Assembly (NCBI GenBank): GCA_027488255.1
Contig: JAIYBZ010000037.1
Coordinates: forward strand, 304,469 to 368,468
Length of the DNA: 64,000 nucleotides
Direction of reading: 5' to 3'
DNA from: Comamonadaceae bacterium
GTDB taxonomy: Bacteria; Pseudomonadota; Gammaproteobacteria; Burkholderiales; Burkholderiaceae_C
This document shows positions 45,626-53,931 of the stretch, piece by piece. The translations under genes and the position numbers were made by a program. How positions within the stretch are numbered: the stretch's first letter is position 1; each line of letters opens with the position of its first letter. The notes beneath the pieces are model-generated. The model searched no databases and was not told where the DNA came from. It saw only the letters and a program-made list of their open reading frames with translations.

Positions 45626-46963
45626 ATGAAACTTCGTCAACTCGCTCTGGCCACCACCGTGGCCGCTGCAGGTCTCGCCAGCGCGCTGGTCAGTACTGTG
45701 GCTTCTGCTCAAAACAAAGAGCAGTTTTTCCCCGTGCTGGTGTACCGCACCGGCGCTTACGCCCCCAACGGCGTGCCCTTTGCCAACGGCTATGTGGACT
45801 ACCTCAAGTTGGTCAACGCACGTGGCGGCATCAACGGCGTGAAGGTCAGCTTTGAAGAGTGCGAAACCGGCTACGCCACTGACCGCGGCGTCGAGTGCTA
45901 CGAGCGCCTGAAGGGCAAGAACGGCGGCGCCACGGTGTTCCAGCCGCTGTCCACCGGTATCACTTTTGCGCTGACCGAAAAAGCGCCTGGCGACAAGATT
46001 CCTTTGATCACTGCCGGCTATGGCCGCAGCGAATCGGCTGACGGTGGCGTGTTCAAGTGGAACTTCCCCTTGGCCGGCACTTACTGGGTGGCCGGTGACG
46101 TGATCATCCAAGACATCGCCAAGAAAGCCGGTGGCGCTGACAAACTCAAGGGCAAGCACATCGCCTTGGTCTACCACGACAGCCCGTTCGGCAAAGAAGC
46201 TATCCCCATTTTGCAAGAGCGTGCAGCCATGCACGGCTTCAAGCTGAGCCTGTTGCCCGTCACCCACCCCGGTGTGGAGCAAAAGTCCACTTGGCTGCAA
46301 ATTCGCCGTGACCGCCCTGACTACGTTGTCAACTGGGGCTGGGGCGTGATGAACTCGACGCTGCTGAAAGAAGCCCAAGCCACGGGCTATCCCCGTGAAA
46401 ACATTTATGGCGTGTGGTGGGCCGGCGCTGAACCCGATGTGAAAGACATCGGCATGGGCGCTAAAGGTTACAACGCCATCACCATGCAGCACGGCACTGA
46501 AAAAGGCTCTGCTGTGGTGAAAGAAGTGTTGGAGAAATTGCACGCCAAAGGCCAAGGCACAGGTCCTAAGGACGAGGTGGGCGAAGTGCTGTACATGCGC
46601 GGTTTGTTCAGCGCCATGTTCGCGGTTGAAGGCGTTCGCCAAGCCCAAGAAAAGTACGGCAAAGGCAAAGTCATGACCGGTGAGCAAGCCCGTTGGGGTT
46701 ATGAAAACCTGAACTTGACCCAGCCCAAGCTGGACGCCTTGGGCTTCAAGGGCGTGCTGCGCCCCGTCTCCACCTCATGTGCTGACCATATGGGTGCCAA
46801 CTGGGCCCGTATCCACACATGGAACGGCACCAAGTGGGAGTTCTCCAGCGATTGGTACCAGGCCGATGAGCAGATCATCAAGCCAATGGTGAAGGCCGCT
46901 GCCGACAAGTACGCTGCAGAGAAGAAGATCACACGTCGCTCTCCTGCAGATTGCCAGTCTTGA
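45626..46963 (+). CDS. Branched-chain-type ABC transporter solute receptor (LivK-like)
   Basis: A 445-residue periplasmic receptor. The signal peptide MKLRQLALATTVAAAGLASA...SAQ is cleaved near residue 28, and AGGAGA precedes the ATG. The mature protein begins QNKEQFFPVLVYRTGAYAPNGVPFANGYVDY, differing from classic amino acid receptors. It is longer than E. coli LivK (369), with two lobes typical of type I folds. It determines what the importer carries, probably an organic acid, but I cannot read the ligand from the sequence. Three tandem hairpins follow. Confidence 0.88.
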   Translation: MKLRQLALATTVAAAGLASALVSTVASAQNKEQFFPVLVYRTGAYAPNGVPFANGYVDYLKLVNARGGINGVKVSFEECETGYATDRGVECYERLKGKNGGATVFQPLSTGITFALTEKAPGDKIPLITAGYGRSESADGGVFKWNFPLAGTYWVAGDVIIQDIAKKAGGADKLKGKHIALVYHDSPFGKEAIPILQERAAMHGFKLSLLPVTHPGVEQKSTWLQIRRDRPDYVVNWGWGVMNSTLLKEAQATGYPRENIYGVWWAGAEPDVKDIGMGAKGYNAITMQHGTEKGSAVVKEVLEKLHAKGQGTGPKDEVGEVLYMRGLFSAMFAVEGVRQAQEKYGKGKVMTGEQARWGYENLNLTQPKLDALGFKGVLRPVSTSCADHMGANWARIHTWNGTKWEFSSDWYQADEQIIKPMVKAAADKYAAEKKITRRSPADCQS

Positions 46964-46975
46964 TCTAACCCCCGC

Positions 46976-47069
46976 ACCTGCCGTGCAAGCGGCAGGTGGT
47001 CAACTGCAGCGGGCATTTGCCCGCCAGCAGTTGCCACATGAAACCTTTGCGTGCAAGGGTTTCATGTGG
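46976..47069 (+). other. Three tandem hairpins between the receptor gene and livF
   Basis: Hairpin 1 is ACCTGCCG / CGGCAGGT (46976-46997). Hairpin 2 pairs CAACTGC with GCAGTTG outside GCGGGC / GCCCGC (47001-47033). Hairpin 3 is a 12-bp perfect stem CCACATGAAACC / GGTTTCATGTGG (47034-47069), extendable by three more pairs, one of them G-T. They are packed end to end with no T runs, so mRNA protection or attenuation is likelier than full termination. Confidence 0.8.
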
Positions 47070-47102
47070 CTTGAACCCCAAAAGTTTGAAAAGGCAAAGT
47101 CC

Positions 47103-47912
47103 ATGAGCGAGAAAAACATTGTTCTGAATGTCAATGGCATTGAGGTCATTTACAACCACGTCATCTTGGTGCTCAAGGGCGTCTCTTTGCAGGTGCCTGA
47201 GCAAGGCATCGTGGCCTTGTTGGGCGGCAACGGCGCGGGCAAAACCACCACCTTGCGCGCCATCTCCAACTTGCTGCAAGGCGAGCGGGGCGATGTCACC
47301 AAAGGCAGCATCGAGTTGCGCGGCGAGCGCATCGAAAATCTCACCCCCGCCGAATTGGTCAACCGCGGCGTGGTGCAGGTCATGGAAGGCCGCCACTGCT
47401 TTGCCCACCTGACGATTGAAGAAAACCTGATGACCGGCAGCTACACCCGCACCGACAAAGGCGAGATCGCGGCCAATTTGGAAAAGGTGTACACCTATTT
47501 CCCACGCCTCAAAACCCGCCGCACCTCGCAAGCGGCTTACACCTCGGGCGGTGAGCAGCAAATGTGCGCGATTGGCCGTGCGCTGATGACCAACCCCAAC
47601 ATGATGTTGCTCGACGAGCCCTCGATGGGCTTGGCGCCGCAGATTGTGGAAGAGGTGTTCAACATCGTGCGCGACTTGAACGAAAAGGAAAAAGTGACCT
47701 TTTTGATCGCCGAGCAAAACACCAACATGGCCCTGAAGTACGCCGACTACGGCTACATCATGGAGTCGGGCCGCATCGTGATGGATGGCCCTGCCGAAGA
47801 CCTGCGCACCAACGAAGACGTGAAAGAGTTTTATTTGGGCGTGGGCGGCGGCGAGCGCAAGAGCTTCAAGGATGTGAAGAGCTACAAGCGCCGCAAGCGC
47901 TGGTTGGCTTGA
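47103..47912 (+). CDS. livF: Branched-chain-type ABC transporter ATP-binding protein, LivF type
   Basis: A 269-residue second ATPase. Walker A is GGNGAGKTTTL, the Q-loop region VVQVMEGRHCFAHLTIEENL, the signature TSGGEQQMCAIGRALM and Walker B MMLLDEPSMGLAP. A basic C-terminal tail SYKRRKRWLA follows the fold. The start ATG of MSEKNIVLNV fits the family; longer in-frame readings run through the hairpin region and are unlikely. Confidence 0.91.
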   Translation: MSEKNIVLNVNGIEVIYNHVILVLKGVSLQVPEQGIVALLGGNGAGKTTTLRAISNLLQGERGDVTKGSIELRGERIENLTPAELVNRGVVQVMEGRHCFAHLTIEENLMTGSYTRTDKGEIAANLEKVYTYFPRLKTRRTSQAAYTSGGEQQMCAIGRALMTNPNMMLLDEPSMGLAPQIVEEVFNIVRDLNEKEKVTFLIAEQNTNMALKYADYGYIMESGRIVMDGPAEDLRTNEDVKEFYLGVGGGERKSFKDVKSYKRRKRWLA

Positions 47913-47965
47913 GGCCTGCTGGTCCATTCGCATCCCCGTTTTTGCAGTCACCCAGAAAGAAAGCC

Positions 47966-49222
47966 ATGTCCCAGCACTTTGATGCCTTGGAAACGCGCGC
48001 TCCCCACGAACGCGAAGCCGCTTTGATGGCCGCTTTGCCCGCGCAAGTGGCGCATGCCCAATCCCATGCGCCGGCCATGGCCGAGCTGTTGAAAGGGGTG
48101 GACGCGTCCCGCATCACCAGCCGCGCGGCTTTGGCGCAATTGCCCGTCATTCGCAAATACGAATTGCTGGAACGGCAAAAGGCGGCACGGGCCGCCGGTG
48201 GGTCTGTTTTTGGCGGCTTCAGCACCTTGGGATTTGGCGCGGCCATGCCTCGGGTGTTCGCCAGCCCCGGCACCATTTATGAGCCCGAGGGCACACGCAA
48301 AGACTATTGGCGCATGGCGCGCACGATGTTTGCCGCAGGCTTTCGCCCGGGCGAATTGATCCACAACTGCTTCAGCTACCACTTCACCCCGGCCGGCTCC
48401 ATGATGGAAACCGGCGCTCATGCGCTGGGTTGCACCGTGTTCCCGGGCGGCATTGGGCAGACCGAACAACAGGTGGCGGCCATGGCCGAGTTGCAGCCTG
48501 CGGGCTACATCGGCACGCCCAGTTTTCTGAAAATCATCTTGGAAAAAGCGGCCGAGATGGGCCAGCCCTTGCCCAGCTTGCGTAAGGCCTTGGTGTCGGG
48601 CGAAGCCTTCCCCCCCAGCTTGCGCGACTGGATGACGGCCCATGGCGTGGCGGCTTACCAGTGCTATGCCACCGCCGATGTGGGCTTGATTGCCTACGAA
48701 ACCGAAGCCCGCGAAGGCTTGGTTTTAGACGAAGGGGTGTTGGTCGAAATCGTCCGTCCAGGCACGGGCGATCCGGTGCCCGAGGGCGAAGTGGGTGAGT
48801 TGGTCATCACCACCTTCAATACCGACTACCCCTTGATCCGTTTTGGCACCGGTGATTTGTCGGCCATCTTGCCGGGCACCTGCCCCACCGGACGCACCGG
48901 TACCCGCATCAAGGGTTGGATGGGGCGTGCCGACCAGACCACCAAAATCCGGGGCATGTTTGTGCACCCCGCCCAAGTGGCTGAAATCGTGAAACGTTTT
49001 CCCGAAGTCACCAAAGCCCGTTTGGTGGTGACCGGCGCCATGGCCAACGACCAGATGACGCTGCATGTGGAGACCCCTCATCTGGCCGATGCCGCCCTCA
49101 AAAACAAGTTGTCCGATGTGGTGCGCGATGTGACCAAATTGCGCGGCGACGTGCAATTGGTGGCGCAAGGCAGCTTGGCCAATGACGGCAAGGTCATTGA
49201 GGACGCCCGCAGTTACGAATGA
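47966..49222 (+). CDS. Phenylacetate-CoA ligase-like protein with altered ATP loop
   Basis: A 418-residue PaaK-like protein of the adenylate-forming superfamily. Recognisable parts are GFRPGELIHNCFSYHFTPAGSMMETGAHALGCTVFPGG, the domain-closing FNTDYPLIRFGTGDLSAILPG and GMFVHPAQVAEIVKRFPEVTKARLVV. Where PaaK has the ATP-phosphate loop SSGTTGKPT, this protein reads ASPGTIYEPEG, so the loop is not canonical. The C-terminal lysine region DGKVIEDARSYE is present. It may be a ligase with changed chemistry or a non-catalytic partner. It ends the Liv-type operon 53 bases after livF. Confidence 0.85.
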   Translation: MSQHFDALETRAPHEREAALMAALPAQVAHAQSHAPAMAELLKGVDASRITSRAALAQLPVIRKYELLERQKAARAAGGSVFGGFSTLGFGAAMPRVFASPGTIYEPEGTRKDYWRMARTMFAAGFRPGELIHNCFSYHFTPAGSMMETGAHALGCTVFPGGIGQTEQQVAAMAELQPAGYIGTPSFLKIILEKAAEMGQPLPSLRKALVSGEAFPPSLRDWMTAHGVAAYQCYATADVGLIAYETEAREGLVLDEGVLVEIVRPGTGDPVPEGEVGELVITTFNTDYPLIRFGTGDLSAILPGTCPTGRTGTRIKGWMGRADQTTKIRGMFVHPAQVAEIVKRFPEVTKARLVVTGAMANDQMTLHVETPHLADAALKNKLSDVVRDVTKLRGDVQLVAQGSLANDGKVIEDARSYE

Positions 49223-49353
49223 ATAGGTGAAGGCCGAGCGTCTTCTTTAGCCCTAGGAGCGCTGGGGAAATTAGGGAAAGCGACTAAGTATTTTCCGCCA
49301 TGGCAAGCCACAACTTTGGTTCTAGACTAATGAATCACTTTTGAGGTTTGAAA

Positions 49354-50340
49354 ATGAAAAAACTGCTCGCTTTAGCTGCTTTGGTCTCGGTTTCCGCTGG
49401 GGTTCAAGCCCAAGCGTTTCCTGGGTCTAAGCCTATTTCCATCGTCGTACCGTTCACCGCGGGCGGCCCAACCGACCGTGTGGCGCGCGATTTGGCCGAA
49501 GCCATGCGCAAGCACATCCCTGGCAGCAACTTCGTGGTCGAAAACGCTGCGGGTGCCGGAGGCACGATCGGTGCGACCAAAGTCGCCAAAGCCAGCCCCG
49601 ATGGCCACACCCTGTTGTTGTTCCACATCGGCATGGCCGCTACGCCTGCGCTGTACCGCAAGATTGCCTACAAACCGCTGGAAGATTTTGAGTTCTTGGG
49701 CATGGTCAACGATGTGCCCATGACCTTGATCGGCAAACCCCAGTTGCCAGCCAACACTTACCGCGATTTTGAAAACTACATCCGCGCCAACTCGGGCAAC
49801 TTGAACATTGCCCACGCCGGTTTGGGTTCGGCTTCGCACATTTGCGGCTTGCTCTGGCAGTCGACTTTGAAGACCAAAGAGGCCATGACCACCATTCCAT
49901 TTGGCGGTACTGCCCCCGCCATGACCGCTTTGATCGGCGGCCAGGTCGATGTGATGTGTGACCAAACCACCAACACCACCGCGCAAATTGAGAGCGGCCG
50001 CGTCAAGGCGTTTGCCGTCACCACCGCCAAGCCTTTGTCCGGCCACCCGGTGCTCAAGCACTACCCCAGCTTGCAAGAAATGGGCTTGAAGGGTTTTGAT
50101 CTGACGATTTGGCACGGTCTGTATGCCCCCAAAGGCACGCCTCCTGCCATCACCAAAGTGTTGAACGACGCTTTGAAAAAGTCTTTGAAGGACCCTGAGT
50201 TCATCAAAAAGAACGAAGGCCTGGGTGCCCTGGTGGTGACCGACAAGCGCGTTGAACCCGAAGAGCACAAGAAATTCGTGGCAGCCGAGATGATCAAAAT
50301 CAAGGCGGCCGTGGATGCCGGCGGCAAATACGCTGACTGA
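49354..50340 (+). CDS. Bug-family tripartite tricarboxylate-type solute receptor
   Basis: A 328-residue periplasmic binding protein of the Bug/TctC family. Signal peptide MKKLLALAALVSVSAGVQAQA is followed by FPGSKPISIVVPFTAGGPTDRVARDLAEAM, the family's mature start. FVVENAAGAGGTIGATKVAKASPDGHTLL and QVDVMCDQTTN are also typical. No tctA/tctB membrane genes are near, as is common for the many orphan Bug receptors of Burkholderiales. GAGG sits 7 bases before the ATG. It has its own terminator. Confidence 0.9.
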   Translation: MKKLLALAALVSVSAGVQAQAFPGSKPISIVVPFTAGGPTDRVARDLAEAMRKHIPGSNFVVENAAGAGGTIGATKVAKASPDGHTLLLFHIGMAATPALYRKIAYKPLEDFEFLGMVNDVPMTLIGKPQLPANTYRDFENYIRANSGNLNIAHAGLGSASHICGLLWQSTLKTKEAMTTIPFGGTAPAMTALIGGQVDVMCDQTTNTTAQIESGRVKAFAVTTAKPLSGHPVLKHYPSLQEMGLKGFDLTIWHGLYAPKGTPPAITKVLNDALKKSLKDPEFIKKNEGLGALVVTDKRVEPEEHKKFVAAEMIKIKAAVDAGGKYAD

Positions 50341-50361
50341 TCTGGCCGACTCACCCCAAAA

Positions 50362-50387
50362 AGCCGCTTTTCAGAGCGGCTTTTTTT
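50362..50387 (+). terminator. Rho-independent terminator after the Bug receptor gene
   Basis: AGCCGCT / AGCGGCT with a 6-nt loop and a T7 run, 22 bases past the stop. Confidence 0.9.
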
Positions 50388-50535
50388 ATGGCTTTGTTGA
50401 AATGGGTATGGTCAAAATAGACCAATCCCACTAAGAGGCGCAGCAGGGGTTTGCACTGCGGTCTTAACAACTGCCAGCCTCGAATCAAAACCCACCGACG
50501 CGCATCAATTCAACTGCCGTGACGTGTTCATTCCA

Positions 50536-52323
50536 TCAAGGCATGCGATGGGAAATGAATTTTTCAATGGTTTTGATGTCAATAGGCTTGTACATGACAT
50601 CGATGTTGTGCTGACCGAACAATTCCAAATGTTGGGGCGAGGTGTCTGCCGTCACGATGCATGCAGGAATGTCATGGTTGAATTCTTCGCGCAATTGCGT
50701 GATGAAGTAAATGCCATCCTTGGACCCCAAGCGAAAGTCACTCAAAATGAAATCGAGTTTTGGAAGAACTGCCAGGTGTGCCGCAAATGCGTCTTCTTCA
50801 TAGGGGATGATGTGAACGCTGTAGCCCGCTAGCGTGAAGTACTGTTGATAAGCCTGTTGCAGAGACTCGTCGTTTTCAATGATGCCCAGTTGACGCTTCG
50901 CTTGGGCAGTCTGACTCTCGTGTGTCTCCGGTTTGGTGGACTGCAGCGTACTTTGTGCAGTGAAGACTTGACCCTTTTCTCGCACAGGTTGGGAGACAAC
51001 TGCAAACGGTGTGTCTACGGTAAAGACAGAGCCCCTGCCCACCTCAGATTGAACCCTGCACTGCCCTTGGATTTTTTTGACGATGCGGCTCACGATGGCC
51101 AGGCCCAAGCCCAGGCCGTCGTATTGGGAGCGAGAGTGGTCAGAGCGGTAAAACTCATTGAAGATCAATGGCAAGTCAGCCGCTGGGATACCGCAACCCG
51201 TGTCTGTCACCGAAAAGCTCAGCGCATCTGACTTGGCCTCAAAGCGCACTTGGATATGCCCTTGATCGGTGTATTGAATCGCATTGGCCAGCAGGTTTCG
51301 TAGAATTTGCTCGACCAAATTCGGGTCGCCCAAGACCTTGTAGTGGCCACCTTCGAAAGATAAGCAGACCTTCTTTTCTGTATTCAGATCGGTGAAGCTG
51401 TCTTGCAAGTTGTGAATGATTTCGACCAGTTGAAACTGACTTTCTCGCACCACGAATTTGGAGTCCAGCTTGCTGATGTCCAAGAGGGTGTTGAACATCC
51501 TGTTGAGCACAGCGATGCTTTTTCGCATGCGACCGAAAATGGTGCGGGAGCTTTCGTTTAATTGGTGGGGGTCAATCAAGTCAACAAAAATATTGATCGA
51601 TTGCATGGGTTGACGCAGATCATGGCTGGCTGTGGCAATGAACTCTGATTTGGCCAAGTTGGCCTCCATGGAGGCGTTTTTTTCTTCAACCAGCTGAGCA
51701 ATGAGGGCGTCGTTTTTCTGACCCAAGGCAAATGACTTCTCCCAGGACTTGGCGAAGAGGAAGGCCATTTTCAAAGCCATGTAAAAAGCGACCATAGAGC
51801 CGAGCGCAATCGGCCATACGATTTGATCGAAATGCAAGCCGATGAACAACAGCTCGGGCGCTTTCAGCGGCACAACAAAAGCAGCAAAAGTTTTCCAGTC
51901 GATGCAATAACCCACCATGCCGAAAAAAAGCACGGTGAGGCTGATGATTTGATACAGCAAATAACTCACGATGTCGCCTGGCTGTACAAACACATACCAC
52001 CCCATGCCCCAAACGAGCGTAACCAGACCAATGGCCATGTTCAGGTGTTTGAAGTCACGTGAGGGCTGGGGTTCCGCACCGATGGATTGGATCAAGAGAT
52101 AGCGCGCAACGACGGCCATGGCCATGACAAACAGCCAGATGCCAAAGGGGACGGCTGCGGTGGATTCCCAATACAAAGGGATACACAAGAGGGGGGCCAC
52201 CACGGTGGCCAGGGTGCTGGACTTGGAGTGGTCCCGCATGGACCGCAATTTTTCAACACCAATTCGGAGTGGGTCAGCTTGCCTTTGGCCGACCCCTGAA
52301 GCACCATGCTCAGAGAGGTTCAT
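50536..52323 (-). CDS. Hybrid sensor histidine kinase with C-terminal receiver
   Basis: A 595-residue membrane kinase. About six hydrophobic segments fill residues 38-200 with no sizeable periplasmic domain, which suggests sensing within or near the membrane. The phosphoacceptor is His234 in FIATASHDLRQPMQSINIF. The ATPase boxes are LRNLLANAIQYTDQG, VTDTGCGIP and GLGLGLAIVSRIV. After a linker, a receiver domain starts near residue 475 with Asp529 in FILSDFRLGSKDG. The SHDLRQP box belongs to a subgroup usually paired with LuxR-type regulators; such a regulator is encoded 7 bases upstream. The signal is unknown. Confidence 0.88.
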   Translation of the reverse strand: MNLSEHGASGVGQRQADPLRIGVEKLRSMRDHSKSSTLATVVAPLLCIPLYWESTAAVPFGIWLFVMAMAVVARYLLIQSIGAEPQPSRDFKHLNMAIGLVTLVWGMGWYVFVQPGDIVSYLLYQIISLTVLFFGMVGYCIDWKTFAAFVVPLKAPELLFIGLHFDQIVWPIALGSMVAFYMALKMAFLFAKSWEKSFALGQKNDALIAQLVEEKNASMEANLAKSEFIATASHDLRQPMQSINIFVDLIDPHQLNESSRTIFGRMRKSIAVLNRMFNTLLDISKLDSKFVVRESQFQLVEIIHNLQDSFTDLNTEKKVCLSFEGGHYKVLGDPNLVEQILRNLLANAIQYTDQGHIQVRFEAKSDALSFSVTDTGCGIPAADLPLIFNEFYRSDHSRSQYDGLGLGLAIVSRIVKKIQGQCRVQSEVGRGSVFTVDTPFAVVSQPVREKGQVFTAQSTLQSTKPETHESQTAQAKRQLGIIENDESLQQAYQQYFTLAGYSVHIIPYEEDAFAAHLAVLPKLDFILSDFRLGSKDGIYFITQLREEFNHDIPACIVTADTSPQHLELFGQHNIDVMYKPIDIKTIEKFISHRMP

Positions 52324-52330
52324 AAGGAAG

Positions 52331-52990
52331 TCAAGCTTCAGGCGCAGGTGCCGTCAGCAGGAGTTTTTGCGCTTTCAAGACAGCCTGTGTTCGATTAAAA
52401 ACCCGCAATTCTTTGAAAATTTGATTGATGTGAATCTTGACGGTTTGCTCTTTGATGTCGAGCAAGTCTGCAATGACTTTGTTGGGGTGACCCAATGAGA
52501 TCAGCGTCAATACTTCCAATTGGCGCTGGGTCAAACGGTATTCACTGGACACACCTGTTGTTGAAATGAGAGGGTTGCTGTCACCATCGTTGCAAAGGCT
52601 TTTGAGCTTCTTAAAGATGGTGGCGGAGGTGTGGTTTTTGGACAAAAACATGGAAGCGCCTGCGGCAACGGCGCGGGGCTCCCAGACATCCGCATCCAGT
52701 CCAGAAATGGACACCACATGCGCCACGTTCGCCATGCTTTTGAACACCTTGATGCCCGCCAACCCGCTCAAGCCCGGCATTAAGACATCCAGCAAGACCA
52801 ACCACGATTGGGGCGATCCACTCACCAAGGACATGCCTTCGCTGGCGTTGCTGGCGGTTTTTACATCGATGCCCATGGGGCTGAAATCTCTGGACAAGGC
52901 CTCGCCCAAAGCTTCCCGGTAAACCGGATGATCATCAACGATGAGCAGAGTGAGTGGCGTGGGTCCTGCAGGTTTCATAAGGACAGTCAT
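52331..52990 (-). CDS. LuxR/NarL-family response regulator
   Basis: A 219-residue regulator. The receiver has Asp19-Asp20 and phosphoacceptor Asp68 in LVLLDVLMPGLSG. The C-terminal helix-turn-helix is LTQRQLEVLTLISLGHPNKVIADLLDIKEQTVKIHINQIF. It is the first gene of an operon with the hybrid kinase. A second methionine at residue 5 is an alternative start. Target genes are unknown; the divergent-facing neighbours are not divergent, so autoregulation is the only local guess. Confidence 0.9.
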   Translation of the reverse strand: MTVLMKPAGPTPLTLLIVDDHPVYREALGEALSRDFSPMGIDVKTASNASEGMSLVSGSPQSWLVLLDVLMPGLSGLAGIKVFKSMANVAHVVSISGLDADVWEPRAVAAGASMFLSKNHTSATIFKKLKSLCNDGDSNPLISTTGVSSEYRLTQRQLEVLTLISLGHPNKVIADLLDIKEQTVKIHINQIFKELRVFNRTQAVLKAQKLLLTAPAPEA

Positions 52991-53045
52991 GCTAACTCTG
53001 TCTTTAGCAAAAGCAATAAAACTTAGGTTTTAGCAGACTGTGTAT

Positions 53046-53474
53046 TCAATAAGCGAAGCGCTCGCTGCCCACGATCCCCAGTTTTTTCAGGCCGGCACGT
53101 TGCGCTCCTGCCAAGACCAGCGCGGTGGCTTCATAAGGTGATTGGGCATGCGAGCGGATGTGCAACTCGGGCTGCGGTTGCTGCAAAGCTGCTTCGGCCA
53201 GCCTCGCTTCTAGAGTGGCTTTGTCGGCCAGCGTTTGGCCATTCCAGCGTACTTGGGCATTGGCCTCGATTTCAATTTTGACCACCACGGGGTCGACTTT
53301 CGGCGGGGCCGAGCTGGCCACAGGCAGGTCCAAATTCACCGAGTGCAACTGTGCGGGGATGGTGATGATGAGCATGATGATCAGCACCAACATCACGTCG
53401 ATCAAGGGCGTGGTGTTGATGTCCATCATCACTTCGGGTTCTTCGCCGTTGGGGCTGCCTAAATTCATTGCCAT
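53046..53474 (-). CDS. exbD: ExbD protein, second copy of the tonB operon
   Basis: A 142-residue ExbD-type protein with the membrane helix PLIDVMLVLIIMLIITIPAQ preceded by MMDINTT and a periplasmic domain ending in AQRAGLKKLGIVGSERFAY. It is the last gene of tonB-exbB-exbD-exbD. It differs clearly from the adjacent exbD (about one third to one half identical by eye), so it is an old duplication or distinct paralogue, with VHSVNLDLPVASSAPPK instead of the charged TTSIKVDLPKEQN. Confidence 0.88.
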   Translation of the reverse strand: MAMNLGSPNGEEPEVMMDINTTPLIDVMLVLIIMLIITIPAQLHSVNLDLPVASSAPPKVDPVVVKIEIEANAQVRWNGQTLADKATLEARLAEAALQQPQPELHIRSHAQSPYEATALVLAGAQRAGLKKLGIVGSERFAY

Positions 53475-53502
53475 CTGTGTTTATCCCTCGTCATGCGAGC
53501 GC

Positions 53503-53931
53503 TCAAGGCTGGGGGTCGGTGACAAATCCCACCTGCACAATGCCCGCACGTTGCGCCGCGTACATGACCCGCCCAACCGATTCGAAGGCGCTTTTCGCAT
53601 CGCCCCGAATTTGCACATCGGGTTGGGGCTTCATGTTGGCAAATTTTTCTAAGCGTTCCACCAGTTCGGCGGGTGTTTGGACGGGGCTGTCATACAAGAA
53701 AATTTGACCGGCTTGGTTGACCGAAATGATCACCGTGTCGGGCTTGGCCACCCGCACCACATTTTGTTCTTTGGGCAAGTCGACTTTGATCGAGGTGGTC
53801 ACCACGGGAATGGTGATGAGAAAGATGATCAACAACACCAACATCACATCCACCAAGGGCGTGGTGTTGATGGTGCCGATCACCTCATCGTCGTCTTGCT
53901 GGCCCAAGGAGGGACCCAGATTGATGGCCAT
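53503..53931 (-). CDS. exbD: ExbD protein, first copy of the tonB operon
   Basis: A 142-residue ExbD with TINTTPLVDVMLVLLIIFLITIPVVTTSIKVDLP and RGDAKSAFESVGRVMYAAQRAGIVQVGFV. Its ATG overlaps the exbB stop by one base (TAATG), so the two are translationally coupled. I took this start rather than longer in-frame readings that run inside exbB. Confidence 0.9.
   Translation of the reverse strand: MAINLGPSLGQQDDDEVIGTINTTPLVDVMLVLLIIFLITIPVVTTSIKVDLPKEQNVVRVAKPDTVIISVNQAGQIFLYDSPVQTPAELVERLEKFANMKPQPDVQIRGDAKSAFESVGRVMYAAQRAGIVQVGFVTDPQP

Noticed and set aside
42764..47912. True leucine/isoleucine/valine importer
   Set aside because: The parts belong to the Liv superfamily, but the receptor start and the two CoA-ligase-type neighbours point to an acid substrate; the liv symbols are kept only as family labels.
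50389..50535. tRNA-like or small RNA gene between the Bug receptor and the hybrid kinase
   Set aside because: No cloverleaf, no conserved T-arm sequence and no terminator beyond that of the receptor gene.
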